This document shows, in pieces, positions 1-8,450 of a DNA stretch of 64,000 bases. The position numbers and the translations under genes were made by a program. Location: positions 1-64,000 of the forward strand of contig WQZX01000010.1 of assembly GCA_009780515.1 (NCBI GenBank), in the 5' to 3' direction. Numbering within the stretch: the stretch's first letter is position 1; each line of letters begins with the position of its first letter. Source of the stretch: Nocardioidaceae bacterium (GTDB lineage: Bacteria > Actinomycetota > Actinomycetes > Propionibacteriales > Nocardioidaceae). The notes under the pieces were generated by a model. That model was given only the letters and a program-made list of their open reading frames with translations, searched no databases and was not told where the DNA came from.

Positions 1-810
1 GTCGTCGAGGAGGTTGAAGGAGTACTTCAGCATCCGCTGGGCGGTCGGGCTCTTGCCGTTGATCTTGGCGCCCCACTCCAGCGCGACCTTCTCCAGCCGG
101 GCGTGCTCGACGACGCGGTTGACCGCGCCCATCTGGAACATCGCCTCGGCGTCGTACTCCTCGGCGAGGAAGAAGATCTCGCGGGCGAACTTCTGACCGA
201 CCTGGCGGGCGAGGTACGCCGAGCCGTAGCCGCCGTCGAAGGAGCCGACGTCCGCGTCGGTCTGCTTGAAGCGGGCGTGCTCGCGGGAGGCCAGCGTGAG
301 GTCGCAGACGACGTGGAGCGAGTGGCCGCCGCCGGCCGCCCAGCCGGATACGACGCAGACGACGACCTTCGGCATGAAGCGGATCAGCCGCTGGCACTCG
401 AGGATGTGGAGGCGGGCGAGCTTCGCCTTGTCGATGACGGACGGCTCCTCGCCGCCGGTGTGCGCGGCGCCCGCCTCACCCTCCTCGTACTGGTAGCCCG
501 CCTTGCCACGGATGCGCTGGTCGCCGCCGGTGCAGAACGCCCACTTGCCGTTCTTGGCCGAGGGTCCGTTGCCGGTCAGGATCACGCAGCCGACGTCGGC
601 GGAGGTGCGGGCGTGCTCGAGGGTCCGGAGCAGCTCGTCGACGGTGTTCGGGCGGAACGCGTTGAGCACGTCGGGCCGGTCGAACGCGATCCGGACGGTG
701 CCGTGGGCCTTCGCGCGGTGGTAGGTCAGGTCGGTCAGGTCCTCGAAGCCGGGCACGTCGTCCCAGTCGGCCGGGTCGAAGATCTCGCTGACGCCCTCGA
801 TCGCACTCAT
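1..810 (-). CDS. menB: 1,4-dihydroxy-2-naphthoyl-CoA synthase MenB (3' end cut by window edge)
   Basis: Crotonase-family enzyme that closes the second ring of the menaquinone nucleus, converting o-succinylbenzoyl-CoA to 1,4-dihydroxy-2-naphthoyl-CoA in the cytosol. About 270 residues are visible from the ATG at 808-810; the C-terminus lies left of the window. The reading contains the oxyanion-hole segment VSGWAAGGGHSLHVVCDLT, a CTGGDQRIRG motif and the MenB-type stretch TDADVGSFDGGYGSAYLARQ, which separates it from ordinary enoyl-CoA hydratases. No clear Shine-Dalgarno sequence precedes the start. The DUF4870 gene lies 25 bp upstream on the same strand. The identification rests on several long diagnostic motifs and is secure. 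Confidence 0.93.
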   Translation of the reverse strand, partial: MSAIEGVSEIFDPADWDDVPGFEDLTDLTYHRAKAHGTVRIAFDRPDVLNAFRPNTVDELLRTLEHARTSADVGCVILTGNGPSAKNGKWAFCTGGDQRIRGKAGYQYEEGEAGAAHTGGEEPSVIDKAKLARLHILECQRLIRFMPKVVVCVVSGWAAGGGHSLHVVCDLTLASREHARFKQTDADVGSFDGGYGSAYLARQVGQKFAREIFFLAEEYDAEAMFQMGAVNRVVEHARLEKVALEWGAKINGKSPTAQRMLKYSFNLLDD

Positions 811-835
811 GTCGTGAGGCTATCGAGGGCGGCCC

Positions 836-1240
836 TCAGCCCACGAAGCGGAGCGTCGACGGCGGATCGGCCTGGTCGCCGCGGGCGGCGTGGATCGCAG
901 CGAGGGCGTGCAGCACGACCATCACGATCGGCACGACGCCGAGCAGGAACCAGCCGAGACCGAAGGTCAGGATGCCGAGGACACCCAGCACGATCGCCCA
1001 CAGCAGACCGTTGAGCTGGATGTTGACGGCGTTGGCGGCAGCGCGGCGTACGAACGCGCCCCGGTCCTTGTAGACCAGGAACACGCCGAGGGCGGCCAGG
1101 AAGCCGAGGAAGCCGGCGCTCAGCAGGGTCGCGGCGCCGGTGGCGACGTGGACGACGACCGCCCAGGTGCGCTGCTGGTCGGGGGTGAGGGTCGTCGGGC
1201 GGGAGGCGTAGGGGTGGGCGCCGTAGGTGTTCTGGGACAT
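836..1240 (-). CDS. DUF4870 family membrane protein
   Basis: A 134-residue integral membrane protein. The N-terminal 25 residues are polar (Tyr/Pro/Thr-rich), followed by a hydrophobic stretch ending FLVYKDRGAFVRR, then an amphipathic segment AANAVNIQLN and two further hydrophobic stretches. That layout, with the NxQ motif before the second membrane block, is typical of DUF4870. The ATG at 1238-1240 is chosen because an AGGAGG Shine-Dalgarno lies just upstream; the open frame continues further but as low-complexity read-through. Function is unknown for the family. Not obviously operonic with menB apart from orientation. Confidence 0.85.
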   Translation of the reverse strand: MSQNTYGAHPYASRPTTLTPDQQRTWAVVVHVATGAATLLSAGFLGFLAALGVFLVYKDRGAFVRRAAANAVNIQLNGLLWAIVLGVLGILTFGLGWFLLGVVPIVMVVLHALAAIHAARGDQADPPSTLRFVG

Positions 1241-1332
1241 GGATGGTCCTCCTTCTCGTGCCCCAGCCTGCCGCGGCGGGCGGCCCCGGCACATCGGGAT
1301 GCACCCTGGTCCGACCCTGGGCGGCCCCTGGT

Positions 1333-1368
1333 CTCGAGACGGTCGCTGCGCGACCTCCTCGACCACCG
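1333..1368. repeat. dispersed short repeat in divergent intergenic region
   Basis: The segment reads CTCGAGACGG, then TCGCTGCGCGACC, then TCCTCGACCACCGG. It sits in the 199-bp gap between the DUF4870 gene and the divergent nitroreductase gene. It shares the CTCGA...CTCGACCACCG layout with copies elsewhere in the window (for example 37227-37248). Such elements are familiar from Nocardioides and related actinobacterial genomes; the assignment here is by eye. Confidence 0.5.
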
Positions 1369-1439
1369 GGATGAGCGGGGTGACCCAGCCCACACGCGGG
1401 ACCGGAATGCGTCGTACCGTCCTGGTAGTTGAAACCTGC

Positions 1440-2069
1440 ATGACCTCGGACACCTCCGCCGCCACGCCCACCGCCCTCGAGCGCCTCGACGACCGCGGCC
1501 GCCACATCGTCTTCACCGGTGCCCGCACCGTGAACAGCTTCTCCGACCAGCCAGTCACCGACGAGGAGCTCAAGGACATCTACGAGCTGGTGAAGTGGAC
1601 GCCGACCGCGGCGAACGTCCAGCCCCTGCGCGTCCTGTTCGTCCGTACGCCGGAGGGCAAGGAGCGCCTGCTCAAGCACATGGCCGACGGCAACCGCGAC
1701 AAGACCGAGGGCGCGCCCGTCACCGCTGTCCTCGCCTACGACACCCGCTTCCACGAGCACGTCCCGACCGTCTTCCCGATCAACCCCGGCATGGCCGACG
1801 CGCTCGAGGCCAACGAGGACATGCGCCACGGGATGGGCAACTTCTCCGCCGCGATCGGCGTCGGCGCGTTCATCCTCGCGACCCGCGCGGCCGGCCTGGC
1901 CGCCGGCCCGATGGCCGGATTCGACAAGGAGGCGCTGGACGCCGACTTCTTCGCCGACGGCCGCTGGAAGTCGCTGCTCGTCGTGAACATCGGTCACCCG
2001 GGCGCCGAGGGCGCCTGGTTCGACCGGCTGCCGCGCCTCGAGATCGAGGACGCCGTCAGCTTCGCGTGA
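1440..2069 (+). CDS. RutE/HadB-type nitroreductase family protein
   Basis: A 209-residue FMN-dependent nitroreductase-fold protein, closest in layout to the malonic semialdehyde reductase (RutE-like) branch. Supporting motifs are the N-terminal ARTVNSFSDQPV, the flavin-contacting stretch WTPTAANVQPLR, MGNFSAAIGVGAFILATRAAGL, and the C-terminal NIGHPGAEGAWFDRLPRL. The ATG at 1440 is the last start before the conserved N-terminus. A sequence TAGTTGAAACC immediately upstream leaves little room for a leader. No rut operon is nearby, so the substrate is open; a general NAD(P)H-dependent reductase role is equally possible. Confidence 0.85.
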   Translation: MTSDTSAATPTALERLDDRGRHIVFTGARTVNSFSDQPVTDEELKDIYELVKWTPTAANVQPLRVLFVRTPEGKERLLKHMADGNRDKTEGAPVTAVLAYDTRFHEHVPTVFPINPGMADALEANEDMRHGMGNFSAAIGVGAFILATRAAGLAAGPMAGFDKEALDADFFADGRWKSLLVVNIGHPGAEGAWFDRLPRLEIEDAVSFA

Positions 2070-2182
2070 CACCCGCGCACGCGGCCTGACCCCGGCCCCA
2101 TCCGCCTCTCACCCTTCGGCGGATGGGGCCGGTCGCACGTCCGACCCTGGAAGACGGGCCGAGCGCGTGGTCTTCTGGATGC

Positions 2183-2629
2183 ATGACACTCACAGGCGAG
2201 TACGTCCCCAGCAGCCAGCAGTGGGTCCGCGACCAGGTCGCGGCGTACGAGGCCTCCGGCGGGACGGAGGCGAACACCCTGCGCGACTCCGGCGACCCGA
2301 TCATCGTGATCACCTCGGTCGGCGCGCGCTCGGGCAAGCTGCGCAAGAACCCGGTCATGCGGGTCGAGCGCGACGGCAAGTACGTCGCCGTAGCGTCGAA
2401 GGGCGGCGCCCCCGACGACCCGACGTGGGCGGACAACTTCCGCGCGCACCCCGAGGTCGACGTGCAGGACGGGCCCGAGGCCAAGCCCTACACCGCGCGC
2501 GAGCTCTCCGGCGAGGAGCGCAGCGAGTGGTGGGACTTCGCGGTGTCGACCTGGTCGACGTACGGCGAGTACCAGAAGAAGACCGACCGGCAGATCCCGG
2601 TCTTCCTGCTCGAGCCCGTCAACCGGTGA
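2183..2629 (+). CDS. nitroreductase family deazaflavin (F420)-dependent oxidoreductase
   Basis: A 148-residue split beta-barrel protein of the FDOR-A (Ddn-like) family, which uses coenzyme F420 to reduce quinones and other acceptors. Diagnostic segments are IIVITSVGARSGKLRKNPVMRVERDGKYVAVASKGG (positions about 40-75, quoted as family layout), followed by PTWADNFRAHPEVDVQ and the WWDFAVSTW...Y motif. The ATG at 2183 is used because it gives the usual family length; upstream residues are low-complexity. The two oxidoreductases at 1440 and 2183 lie in tandem 113 bp apart. F420 use is inferred from family membership. Confidence 0.88.
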   Translation: MTLTGEYVPSSQQWVRDQVAAYEASGGTEANTLRDSGDPIIVITSVGARSGKLRKNPVMRVERDGKYVAVASKGGAPDDPTWADNFRAHPEVDVQDGPEAKPYTARELSGEERSEWWDFAVSTWSTYGEYQKKTDRQIPVFLLEPVNR

Positions 2630-2635
2630 CGGGTC

Positions 2636-3244
2636 TCAGGCGTTGGCGATGGTGAGCGCGAGCGCCGAGAGGTGGCCGAGGCGGGCGAGCTCGGAGTCGA
2701 CGTACTCCGGGCCGCCACGACGGCCGATCACGATGATGTCGTTGCCGTCGAGGCGCGCGGCGGCGTACACGGTGTTCTCGTCGCCGTCGACCTCGAGCCG
2801 GACGGGCTCCTCGATCTCGACGAACTCGAACTCGTCCGGCGCCGCGCTGGTCGCATAGGCGACGCCCTTGGCGCGGTGGACGCGCATGCCCCAGTCGACG
2901 CGGAAGGTGGCCGGCAGCAGGTCGACGAGCTTGTCGAAGGCGTGGGCCGCGTTCGCGGTGATCTCCTCGACCGCCTCGAGGTCGAGGACCAGGCTGCCGC
3001 CGGAGGGGTAGTGGCTGATCCAGAGCACCTTCACGGCGTCGACCGCGCTGCAGGCGGAGACGATGGAGTCGGGCATGGTGCCCTGCGGGATCTCGAGCAG
3101 CACATCGTCCAGCGCGGTCCCGTCGGGGCGCTTCTCGACGATCTCGATGGCCTCGATGTCCCCTCCGGACATACCGATCGCCGTGGCGACCCGGCCCAGG
3201 GACCCGGGGACGTCAGGCAGCTCGACGCGCATGAGGTAGGACAT
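2636..3244 (-). CDS. ACT-domain amino acid-binding protein
   Basis: A 202-residue soluble protein. Residues 4-75 form an ACT domain (LMRVELPDVPGSLGRVATAIG, then the ligand-loop region and strand). The remainder resembles a degenerate GAF-like fold with AFDKLVDLLPATFRVDWGMR and a C-terminal ELARLGHLSALALTIANA helix. Proteins of this type in actinobacteria are annotated as ACT/amino acid-binding proteins without an attached enzyme, suggesting a sensor or allosteric partner role. It lies 35 bp downstream of recD on the same strand and may be co-transcribed, although no functional link is known. Confidence 0.82.
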   Translation of the reverse strand: MSYLMRVELPDVPGSLGRVATAIGMSGGDIEAIEIVEKRPDGTALDDVLLEIPQGTMPDSIVSACSAVDAVKVLWISHYPSGGSLVLDLEAVEEITANAAHAFDKLVDLLPATFRVDWGMRVHRAKGVAYATSAAPDEFEFVEIEEPVRLEVDGDENTVYAAARLDGNDIIVIGRRGGPEYVDSELARLGHLSALALTIANA

Positions 3245-3279
3245 GGCCCAACGCTAACCCGGCATCGTCTCGCCGGGAC

Positions 3280-5079
3280 TCACCGGCCAGAAACTGGATA
3301 CGGCGGGTCCTGATTCGGCTCGGACAGCCGGCCGCGCAGCCCGGTCGCGCGCTGCGCGGTGGTGGCGACCGCCGCACGCACCGCGGCCTCGGTGCCGACG
3401 ACGCGCACCTTGCGCTGGGCCCGAGTCACCGCGGTGTAGAAGAGCTCCCTGCTGAGCAGGCGCGAGTCGGCGTCGGGCAGCAGCACCGCGATCTCCGCGG
3501 CCTGGCTGCCCTGGCTCTTGTGGATCGTCATGGCGTGCATGGTCTCGACGGCGTCGAGCCGGCTCGGTGCGAGCGTGCGCTGCCGCGCACCGGAGATCCA
3601 CACCCGCGGACGGCCCTCGTCGACCACCACGACGCCGGTCTCGCCGTTGTAGATGTCGAGCGCGTAGTCGTTGGCGGTCACCAGCAGCGGACGGCCGGGG
3701 TACCAGCGCCCGCCGAGCGGCTGACCGGTCTCCTCCGCCAGCCACTGCTCGATGTGCTGGTTCCACAGACGTACGCCGGCCGGCCCCTCGCGATGCGCGC
3801 ACAGCAGCCGGAACTCCTGGAGCGCCTCGTCGGCCGCGGCGGCACGGTCGGCGGCCGGCGCGTCGCTCGTGGCAGCCTCGCGCACCGCACGGGCAGCCGC
3901 CACGCAACGCTCCCGCAGCACCGACTCCGGGTCGTCGGTCTCGTCGTACTCGACCTCGGCGGAGCCGGACCGGAGCACGGCGAGGACGGCGTCGGCGTCA
4001 CCGGCACGCAGAGCGGCCGCGAGCGCCTTGATGTCCTCGGTCGAGCGGTGGTTGGTGCGCAGCGCGCAGACCGGCGAGTCCGCACGGCCCTCGAAGCCGG
4101 CCACGAGGTCGGACAGCACCGCGCCCGCGCCGACGGACGTGAGCTGCTGCGGATCGCCGACCAGGATCAGCCGGCTGTCGGGCCGGACCGCCTCCAGCAG
4201 CCGCGCCATCAGGGTCAGGTCGACCATCGAGGCCTCGTCGACGACGACCAGGTCGTGACCCAGCCGGTTGCCGCGGTCGTGGACGAAGCGGGTCGTGTTG
4301 TCCGGGCGCCAGCCGAGCAGCCGGTGGATCGTCCGCGCGTGCGGCGGGGACAGCTCGTCGGCGGTGATGCCGAGCCCGGCGAGCTCGGCGGCGACCGCCT
4401 CCTGCAGCCGGGTCGCGGCCTTGCCGGTCGGGGCCGCGAGCGCGACCGAGAACGGCCGGAGGTGCCCGTCGGCACCCGCGGCGTGCTGCTGCGCGAGCGC
4501 GTAGACCATCCGGGCGACGGTCGTGGTCTTGCCGGTGCCGGGTCCGCCGGTCAGCACGAGGGTACGGCGGCGTACGGACTGCTCGACGGCGGCGGCCTGC
4601 TCCTCGCTGAGGTGCGGCCCGCCGACGCGCTCGAGGCTGGCGGCGAGGACGTCCTCGACCACGACGGGTGGCGGCGCGGCGACCCGGTCGCGCAGGATCT
4701 CGGCGACCTCGCACTCGAGCCGGTGGTAACGGTCGAGGTAGACAAGCCCCTGGTCGTGGTGGATCACCTGCGCCGCGGTGAGCGGCGACGCGACCACGGC
4801 CGCGACCCAGTCGTCCGGGTCGGGCCAGGGCAGCTCGGTCTCCGTGGCCCCGATCGAGGCCGGCAGCGCCGCGAGGTCGGCGCCCACCGAGCCCAGCCGC
4901 ACCGCGCGCACGGCGCTCGCGACAGCGAGCAGCACCCGCTCGTCGGTCTCGCCGCCGAGCACGCCCACCCGCTGGGCGACCCGGACGTCGGCGGCGTGCA
5001 GCACCCCGGCCTCGTTGAACGCGGCGAGCAGGCCGGTCGCGCCGCGCGCGATCCACGGGCTCGCATCCGTCGTGGTCAT
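3280..5079 (-). CDS. recD: exodeoxyribonuclease V subunit alpha RecD
   Basis: A 599-residue SF1B helicase, the fast 5'-3' motor of RecBCD. Walker A GGPGTGKTTT is near residue 177 and the Walker B DEAS motif near residue 280. C-terminal motifs include THKSQGSQ (read as MTIHKSQGSQA) and a final helicase motif RELFYTAVTRAQRKVRVVG. The ATG at 5077-5079 overlaps the recB stop as ATGA, indicating translational coupling and fixing the start. Gene order recC-recB-recD is as in Mycobacterium tuberculosis. In mycobacteria RecBCD acts mainly in single-strand annealing while AdnAB resects breaks; whether that holds here cannot be told. Confidence 0.95.
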   Translation of the reverse strand: MTTTDASPWIARGATGLLAAFNEAGVLHAADVRVAQRVGVLGGETDERVLLAVASAVRAVRLGSVGADLAALPASIGATETELPWPDPDDWVAAVVASPLTAAQVIHHDQGLVYLDRYHRLECEVAEILRDRVAAPPPVVVEDVLAASLERVGGPHLSEEQAAAVEQSVRRRTLVLTGGPGTGKTTTVARMVYALAQQHAAGADGHLRPFSVALAAPTGKAATRLQEAVAAELAGLGITADELSPPHARTIHRLLGWRPDNTTRFVHDRGNRLGHDLVVVDEASMVDLTLMARLLEAVRPDSRLILVGDPQQLTSVGAGAVLSDLVAGFEGRADSPVCALRTNHRSTEDIKALAAALRAGDADAVLAVLRSGSAEVEYDETDDPESVLRERCVAAARAVREAATSDAPAADRAAAADEALQEFRLLCAHREGPAGVRLWNQHIEQWLAEETGQPLGGRWYPGRPLLVTANDYALDIYNGETGVVVVDEGRPRVWISGARQRTLAPSRLDAVETMHAMTIHKSQGSQAAEIAVLLPDADSRLLSRELFYTAVTRAQRKVRVVGTEAAVRAAVATTAQRATGLRGRLSEPNQDPPYPVSGR

Positions 5080-8000
5080 GCCCGAATCCCTTCGGCAGCG
5101 CCGTCCAGCAGTTCGGACAGCTCCTCGACCAGCGCGACCGGCGGACGCCAGGTGAAGACCCCGCACCGCTGCCCGTCGACGGCCGGCGTCCCCGGCCCGC
5201 ACATGCCGCGCAGGTAGAGGTAGGCGACGCCGCCGAAGTGGCGCGCCGGGTCGTAGCCCGGCTGCCGCCAGCGGAGGTAGCGGTGGAGGACGACGGCGTA
5301 CAGCAGGGCCTGGAGGGGGTAGTCGGAGTGGCCCATCGCCGCGGCGACCGCCTCCGGTGAGTACGACGCCGCGGTCAGCGGCTCGTCGCGCGGACCCAGC
5401 CAGTTGGTCTTGTAGTCGACCACGACGTAGCGAACGTCCGCGCCCTCGCCCATCCGGAGCACGACGTCGATCGAGCCGGTGAGGTAGCCGCGGAGCACCT
5501 GCCCGCCGAGGGCCGGGACGTCGAGCCGCTCGGCGTACGCACGGACGGGATCGCCCTCGGGCAGGTGCCGGCGCAGCAGCGCCGCGATGTCGCCGAGCAG
5601 GACGTCGGCACCGCCGAACGGGTGGTCGCCGCCGGCCAGCGGCACCTCGAAGTCGAGCTCGCAGAGCCGGTCGCCCCGCCCGAAGTCACGCAGCCTCTCG
5701 TCGTCGAGCAGGTCGCCCAGCGGTGTGTCGCAGACCGCGACCAGCGCCGTGGTCAGCTCGTCGGGGTCCATGCCCTCGACCGGCCACCAGCCCAGCTGGT
5801 CGTCGACGTGGGCGCGCAGCTCGGCGCCGAGGTCGGCGGCCTTCGGGTCGGCGTGCTCGAGCACGGCGTGCACGAGCGATCCGAAGGTCGCGCCCACCGG
5901 CAGGCCGGCCATGGGCGACGGCACGTCCGGGAGGTCGCCGAGGGCGGTCGGGTATGCGTCGTCCTGAGCCTGTCGGAGGGTCGAGACCAGCTCCACCTCC
6001 GGCTCGTCGTCCTTGGCGCTGACCTCCGGCTCGCTCGCCACCGCGGCGACGGCCTCCACCGCGCTCAGCGAGGAGTAGGAGGTACGCCGCCAGTCGGTGT
6101 CGATCGAGCGGTCGAAGGTCCGGACCTCCAGCACCGGCGGGGGCGAGACGGGCAGCGGCACCACCCGCTCATCGGGGTACGCCGGCTGCGGGACCGGGCC
6201 GCCGAGGTCGCGCCACCTGGCGAAGATCCCCATGACGGCGTCGTCGTCGGGCACCGGCGGAGCCGTCGCGACGTCGCCGCCGACGGGACCGTCCGCGCCC
6301 AGCTCGCGCATCAGCACCCGGTGGAGCGGGGACGCCTCGGCGTTGCGGGTCGGCGCCCACCAGGCGACGACCTGCGACTGGGCGCGCGTGAGGGCGACGT
6401 ACAGCAGCCGCAGCCACTCGCCGGCCTCCTCGGCCTGGCAGCGGGCGCAGCTGTCGCGCCAGTCGGGGCCCGAGCCGCCGACGTCGAGGCAGCGGCGGCC
6501 GGCGGCGTCGTGGAAGAGGGGACGCACCGGGTCGCTCACCCAGCGGTCGGCGAGCGAGGGCAGGTAGACGACGGGGTACTGGAGGCCCTTCGACGCGTGG
6601 ATCGTCACCAGCTGGACCGCGGCCGCGTCGGAGTCGAGGCGGCGGGTGCGCTCGGTGCTGCGGCCGTCCTGGGCCTCGCGCACCTGGTCGCGCAGCCAGG
6701 CGAGCAGGGCCACGACGCCGAGCCGGTCGCGCAGCGCCACCTCGTGCAGGATCTCGCCGATGTGGCGCACGTCGGTGAGCATCCGCTCGCCGCCGACGAC
6801 GCCGAGCAGCCGCGCCGGCAGGCCGCCGACGTTGGCCGTCTCGAGCACCGCGGCGACGCCCCGGTCGGCCAGCGCGTCGGCCCAGCCGCGGAGACGCTCG
6901 GCGATGGTGTCGGTCAGGTCGTCGCCGCCGGCGTCGAGGGTCGTGAGGTCGTACCCGAGGAAGGGGGTGATCGCGGCCGCCCTGACCTTGGGCGCGCGGT
7001 GGGGCTGCTCGAGGGCCTCCAGCAGCACCAGCCACTCGGTGGCTGCGGGCGTCGCGAACACGCTGCCGCCACCGGCGATCACCGCCGGCACGCCCACCTC
7101 GAGCAGCGCCTCCCGCGCGGCGGCGAGGTCTGCGTGGCGGTAGCAGATCACCGCGATGTCACTGGGCCGCAGCGGCCGCCCGTCGAAGGTCGCCCCCGCC
7201 CCGAGCAGCGCCCGGATGTCGAGGGCCTGGTCGCGCGCGACGTGGGGTCGTACGTCGGGCACCCTGAGCATGCTGCGCGCACCCTTGCCGAACGAGTCGC
7301 GGCGTACGACGCGGAGCCGGAAGGGCGTCGCGTCCGGGGCCCCCTCCAGCCGGCTGCCCTGGTGGTGCGCGTCGACGTGGCGTACGACGATGCGCGGGTC
7401 GCCCAGCTCGGCGCCGTCCATCAGCGTGCCGACCGCGCGCACCAGGCCGGCGTCGCTTCGCCGGTTGGTGCCGAGGGTGAAGTGGGCGGTGGCGGTCGAG
7501 GAGGCGTCGAGGTAGGTGGCGACGTCGCCGCCGCGGAAGGCGTAGATCGCCTGCTTGGGGTCGCCGATCAGCACCATCGTGGCGTGGCCGTGGAAGGCGC
7601 GCTCGAAGACGGTCCACTGCACCGGGTCGGTGTCCTGGAACTCGTCGACCAGCACGATCCGCCAGCGCGACCGCATCCGGTCGCGCGCCGGCGCGTCGGG
7701 ACGAGCCAGCACGTCGGCCAGCTGGCCGAGCAGGTCGTCGTAGGAGAGCACGCCGAGGCGGCGCTTGCGCAGCTCCATCTCCTCGCGCACCGCCTGGGCG
7801 AACGCGACCCGGATGCCGGCGCGGTCGTCGCGGGGCGCGTCCGCCGGCTGCAGCAGCGCCTGCGGGTCGCCGACGGCGGCCCGCGCGATCGCCAGGGCGT
7901 CCTTGTGGGTGAACGGCGGCGGGCCGTCGGGCTGACGCGCGAACGCCCGCAGGTAGAGGTCGTCGACCACCTGGACGAGCAGGTCGTCGAGGTCCTCGAC

Positions 8001-8450
8001 CAGTCGCGCACGGGCGTCGGTGTCGGCCGCCACGCCGAGCGACTCGAGCACGGCCGCGCAGAACTGATGGATCGTCGCGATGGTCGCCGCGTCGAAGTCG
8101 GCGAGCGCCTCGGCGATCCGGCGGTGGCGCAGCGACAGCTCGCCGGGGTCGGCGTCGAGGAGGTGCTCGATCACCTCGGTGCGGTCGGCGTCGGCCACCG
8201 CCGCCGGGTCGGCGAGCGCGCGCTCGGCCTGGACCAGCTGGCGGCGTACCTGGTCGCGCAGCTCCTGGCTGGCGGCGCGGCCGAACGTCACGACGAGGAG
8301 CTGGTCGAGCGGCACGCCGGACTCGGCGACGTACCTGGCGACGAGGGCGCCGATCGTCCAGGTCTTGCCCGTGCCGGCGCTGGCCTCGAGCAGGGTGGTG
8401 CCCTGCGGCAGCGGCCCGCGTACGTCGAACGGGCGCATCTCCTCGCTCAC
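5076..8450 (-). CDS. recB: exodeoxyribonuclease V subunit beta RecB
   Basis: A 1124-residue helicase-nuclease. The UvrD-like motor has Walker A EASAGTGKT at residues 22-30, DEFQDTDP near 268 and a C-terminal TIHASKGLQYPVVYLP motif. The RecB nuclease domain carries VVDYKTNWL near residue 1008, containing the catalytic Asp and Lys. The GTG start at 8448-8450 is chosen because it overlaps the recC stop as GTGA; an ATG four codons later is the alternative. Residues of about 820-833 (STLRQAQDDAYP) sit in a linker between motor and nuclease and derive from a dispersed repeat. The protein is otherwise full length. Confidence 0.95.
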   Translation of the reverse strand: MSEEMRPFDVRGPLPQGTTLLEASAGTGKTWTIGALVARYVAESGVPLDQLLVVTFGRAASQELRDQVRRQLVQAERALADPAAVADADRTEVIEHLLDADPGELSLRHRRIAEALADFDAATIATIHQFCAAVLESLGVAADTDARARLVEDLDDLLVQVVDDLYLRAFARQPDGPPPFTHKDALAIARAAVGDPQALLQPADAPRDDRAGIRVAFAQAVREEMELRKRRLGVLSYDDLLGQLADVLARPDAPARDRMRSRWRIVLVDEFQDTDPVQWTVFERAFHGHATMVLIGDPKQAIYAFRGGDVATYLDASSTATAHFTLGTNRRSDAGLVRAVGTLMDGAELGDPRIVVRHVDAHHQGSRLEGAPDATPFRLRVVRRDSFGKGARSMLRVPDVRPHVARDQALDIRALLGAGATFDGRPLRPSDIAVICYRHADLAAAREALLEVGVPAVIAGGGSVFATPAATEWLVLLEALEQPHRAPKVRAAAITPFLGYDLTTLDAGGDDLTDTIAERLRGWADALADRGVAAVLETANVGGLPARLLGVVGGERMLTDVRHIGEILHEVALRDRLGVVALLAWLRDQVREAQDGRSTERTRRLDSDAAAVQLVTIHASKGLQYPVVYLPSLADRWVSDPVRPLFHDAAGRRCLDVGGSGPDWRDSCARCQAEEAGEWLRLLYVALTRAQSQVVAWWAPTRNAEASPLHRVLMRELGADGPVGGDVATAPPVPDDDAVMGIFARWRDLGGPVPQPAYPDERVVPLPVSPPPVLEVRTFDRSIDTDWRRTSYSSLSAVEAVAAVASEPEVSAKDDEPEVELVSTLRQAQDDAYPTALGDLPDVPSPMAGLPVGATFGSLVHAVLEHADPKAADLGAELRAHVDDQLGWWPVEGMDPDELTTALVAVCDTPLGDLLDDERLRDFGRGDRLCELDFEVPLAGGDHPFGGADVLLGDIAALLRRHLPEGDPVRAYAERLDVPALGGQVLRGYLTGSIDVVLRMGEGADVRYVVVDYKTNWLGPRDEPLTAASYSPEAVAAAMGHSDYPLQALLYAVVLHRYLRWRQPGYDPARHFGGVAYLYLRGMCGPGTPAVDGQRCGVFTWRPPVALVEELSELLDGAAEGIRA
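5957..5988. repeat. dispersed repeat captured in the recB reading frame
   Basis: On the recB strand the sequence reads GGTCTCGACCCTCCG then ACAGGCTCAGGACGACGC, translating to VSTLRQAQDDA. The nucleotide pattern TCGAC...AGGCTCAGGAC resembles the intergenic repeats elsewhere in the window, and the LRQAQDD peptide looks like repeat-derived linker rather than RecB core. It preserves the frame. Confidence 0.5.
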
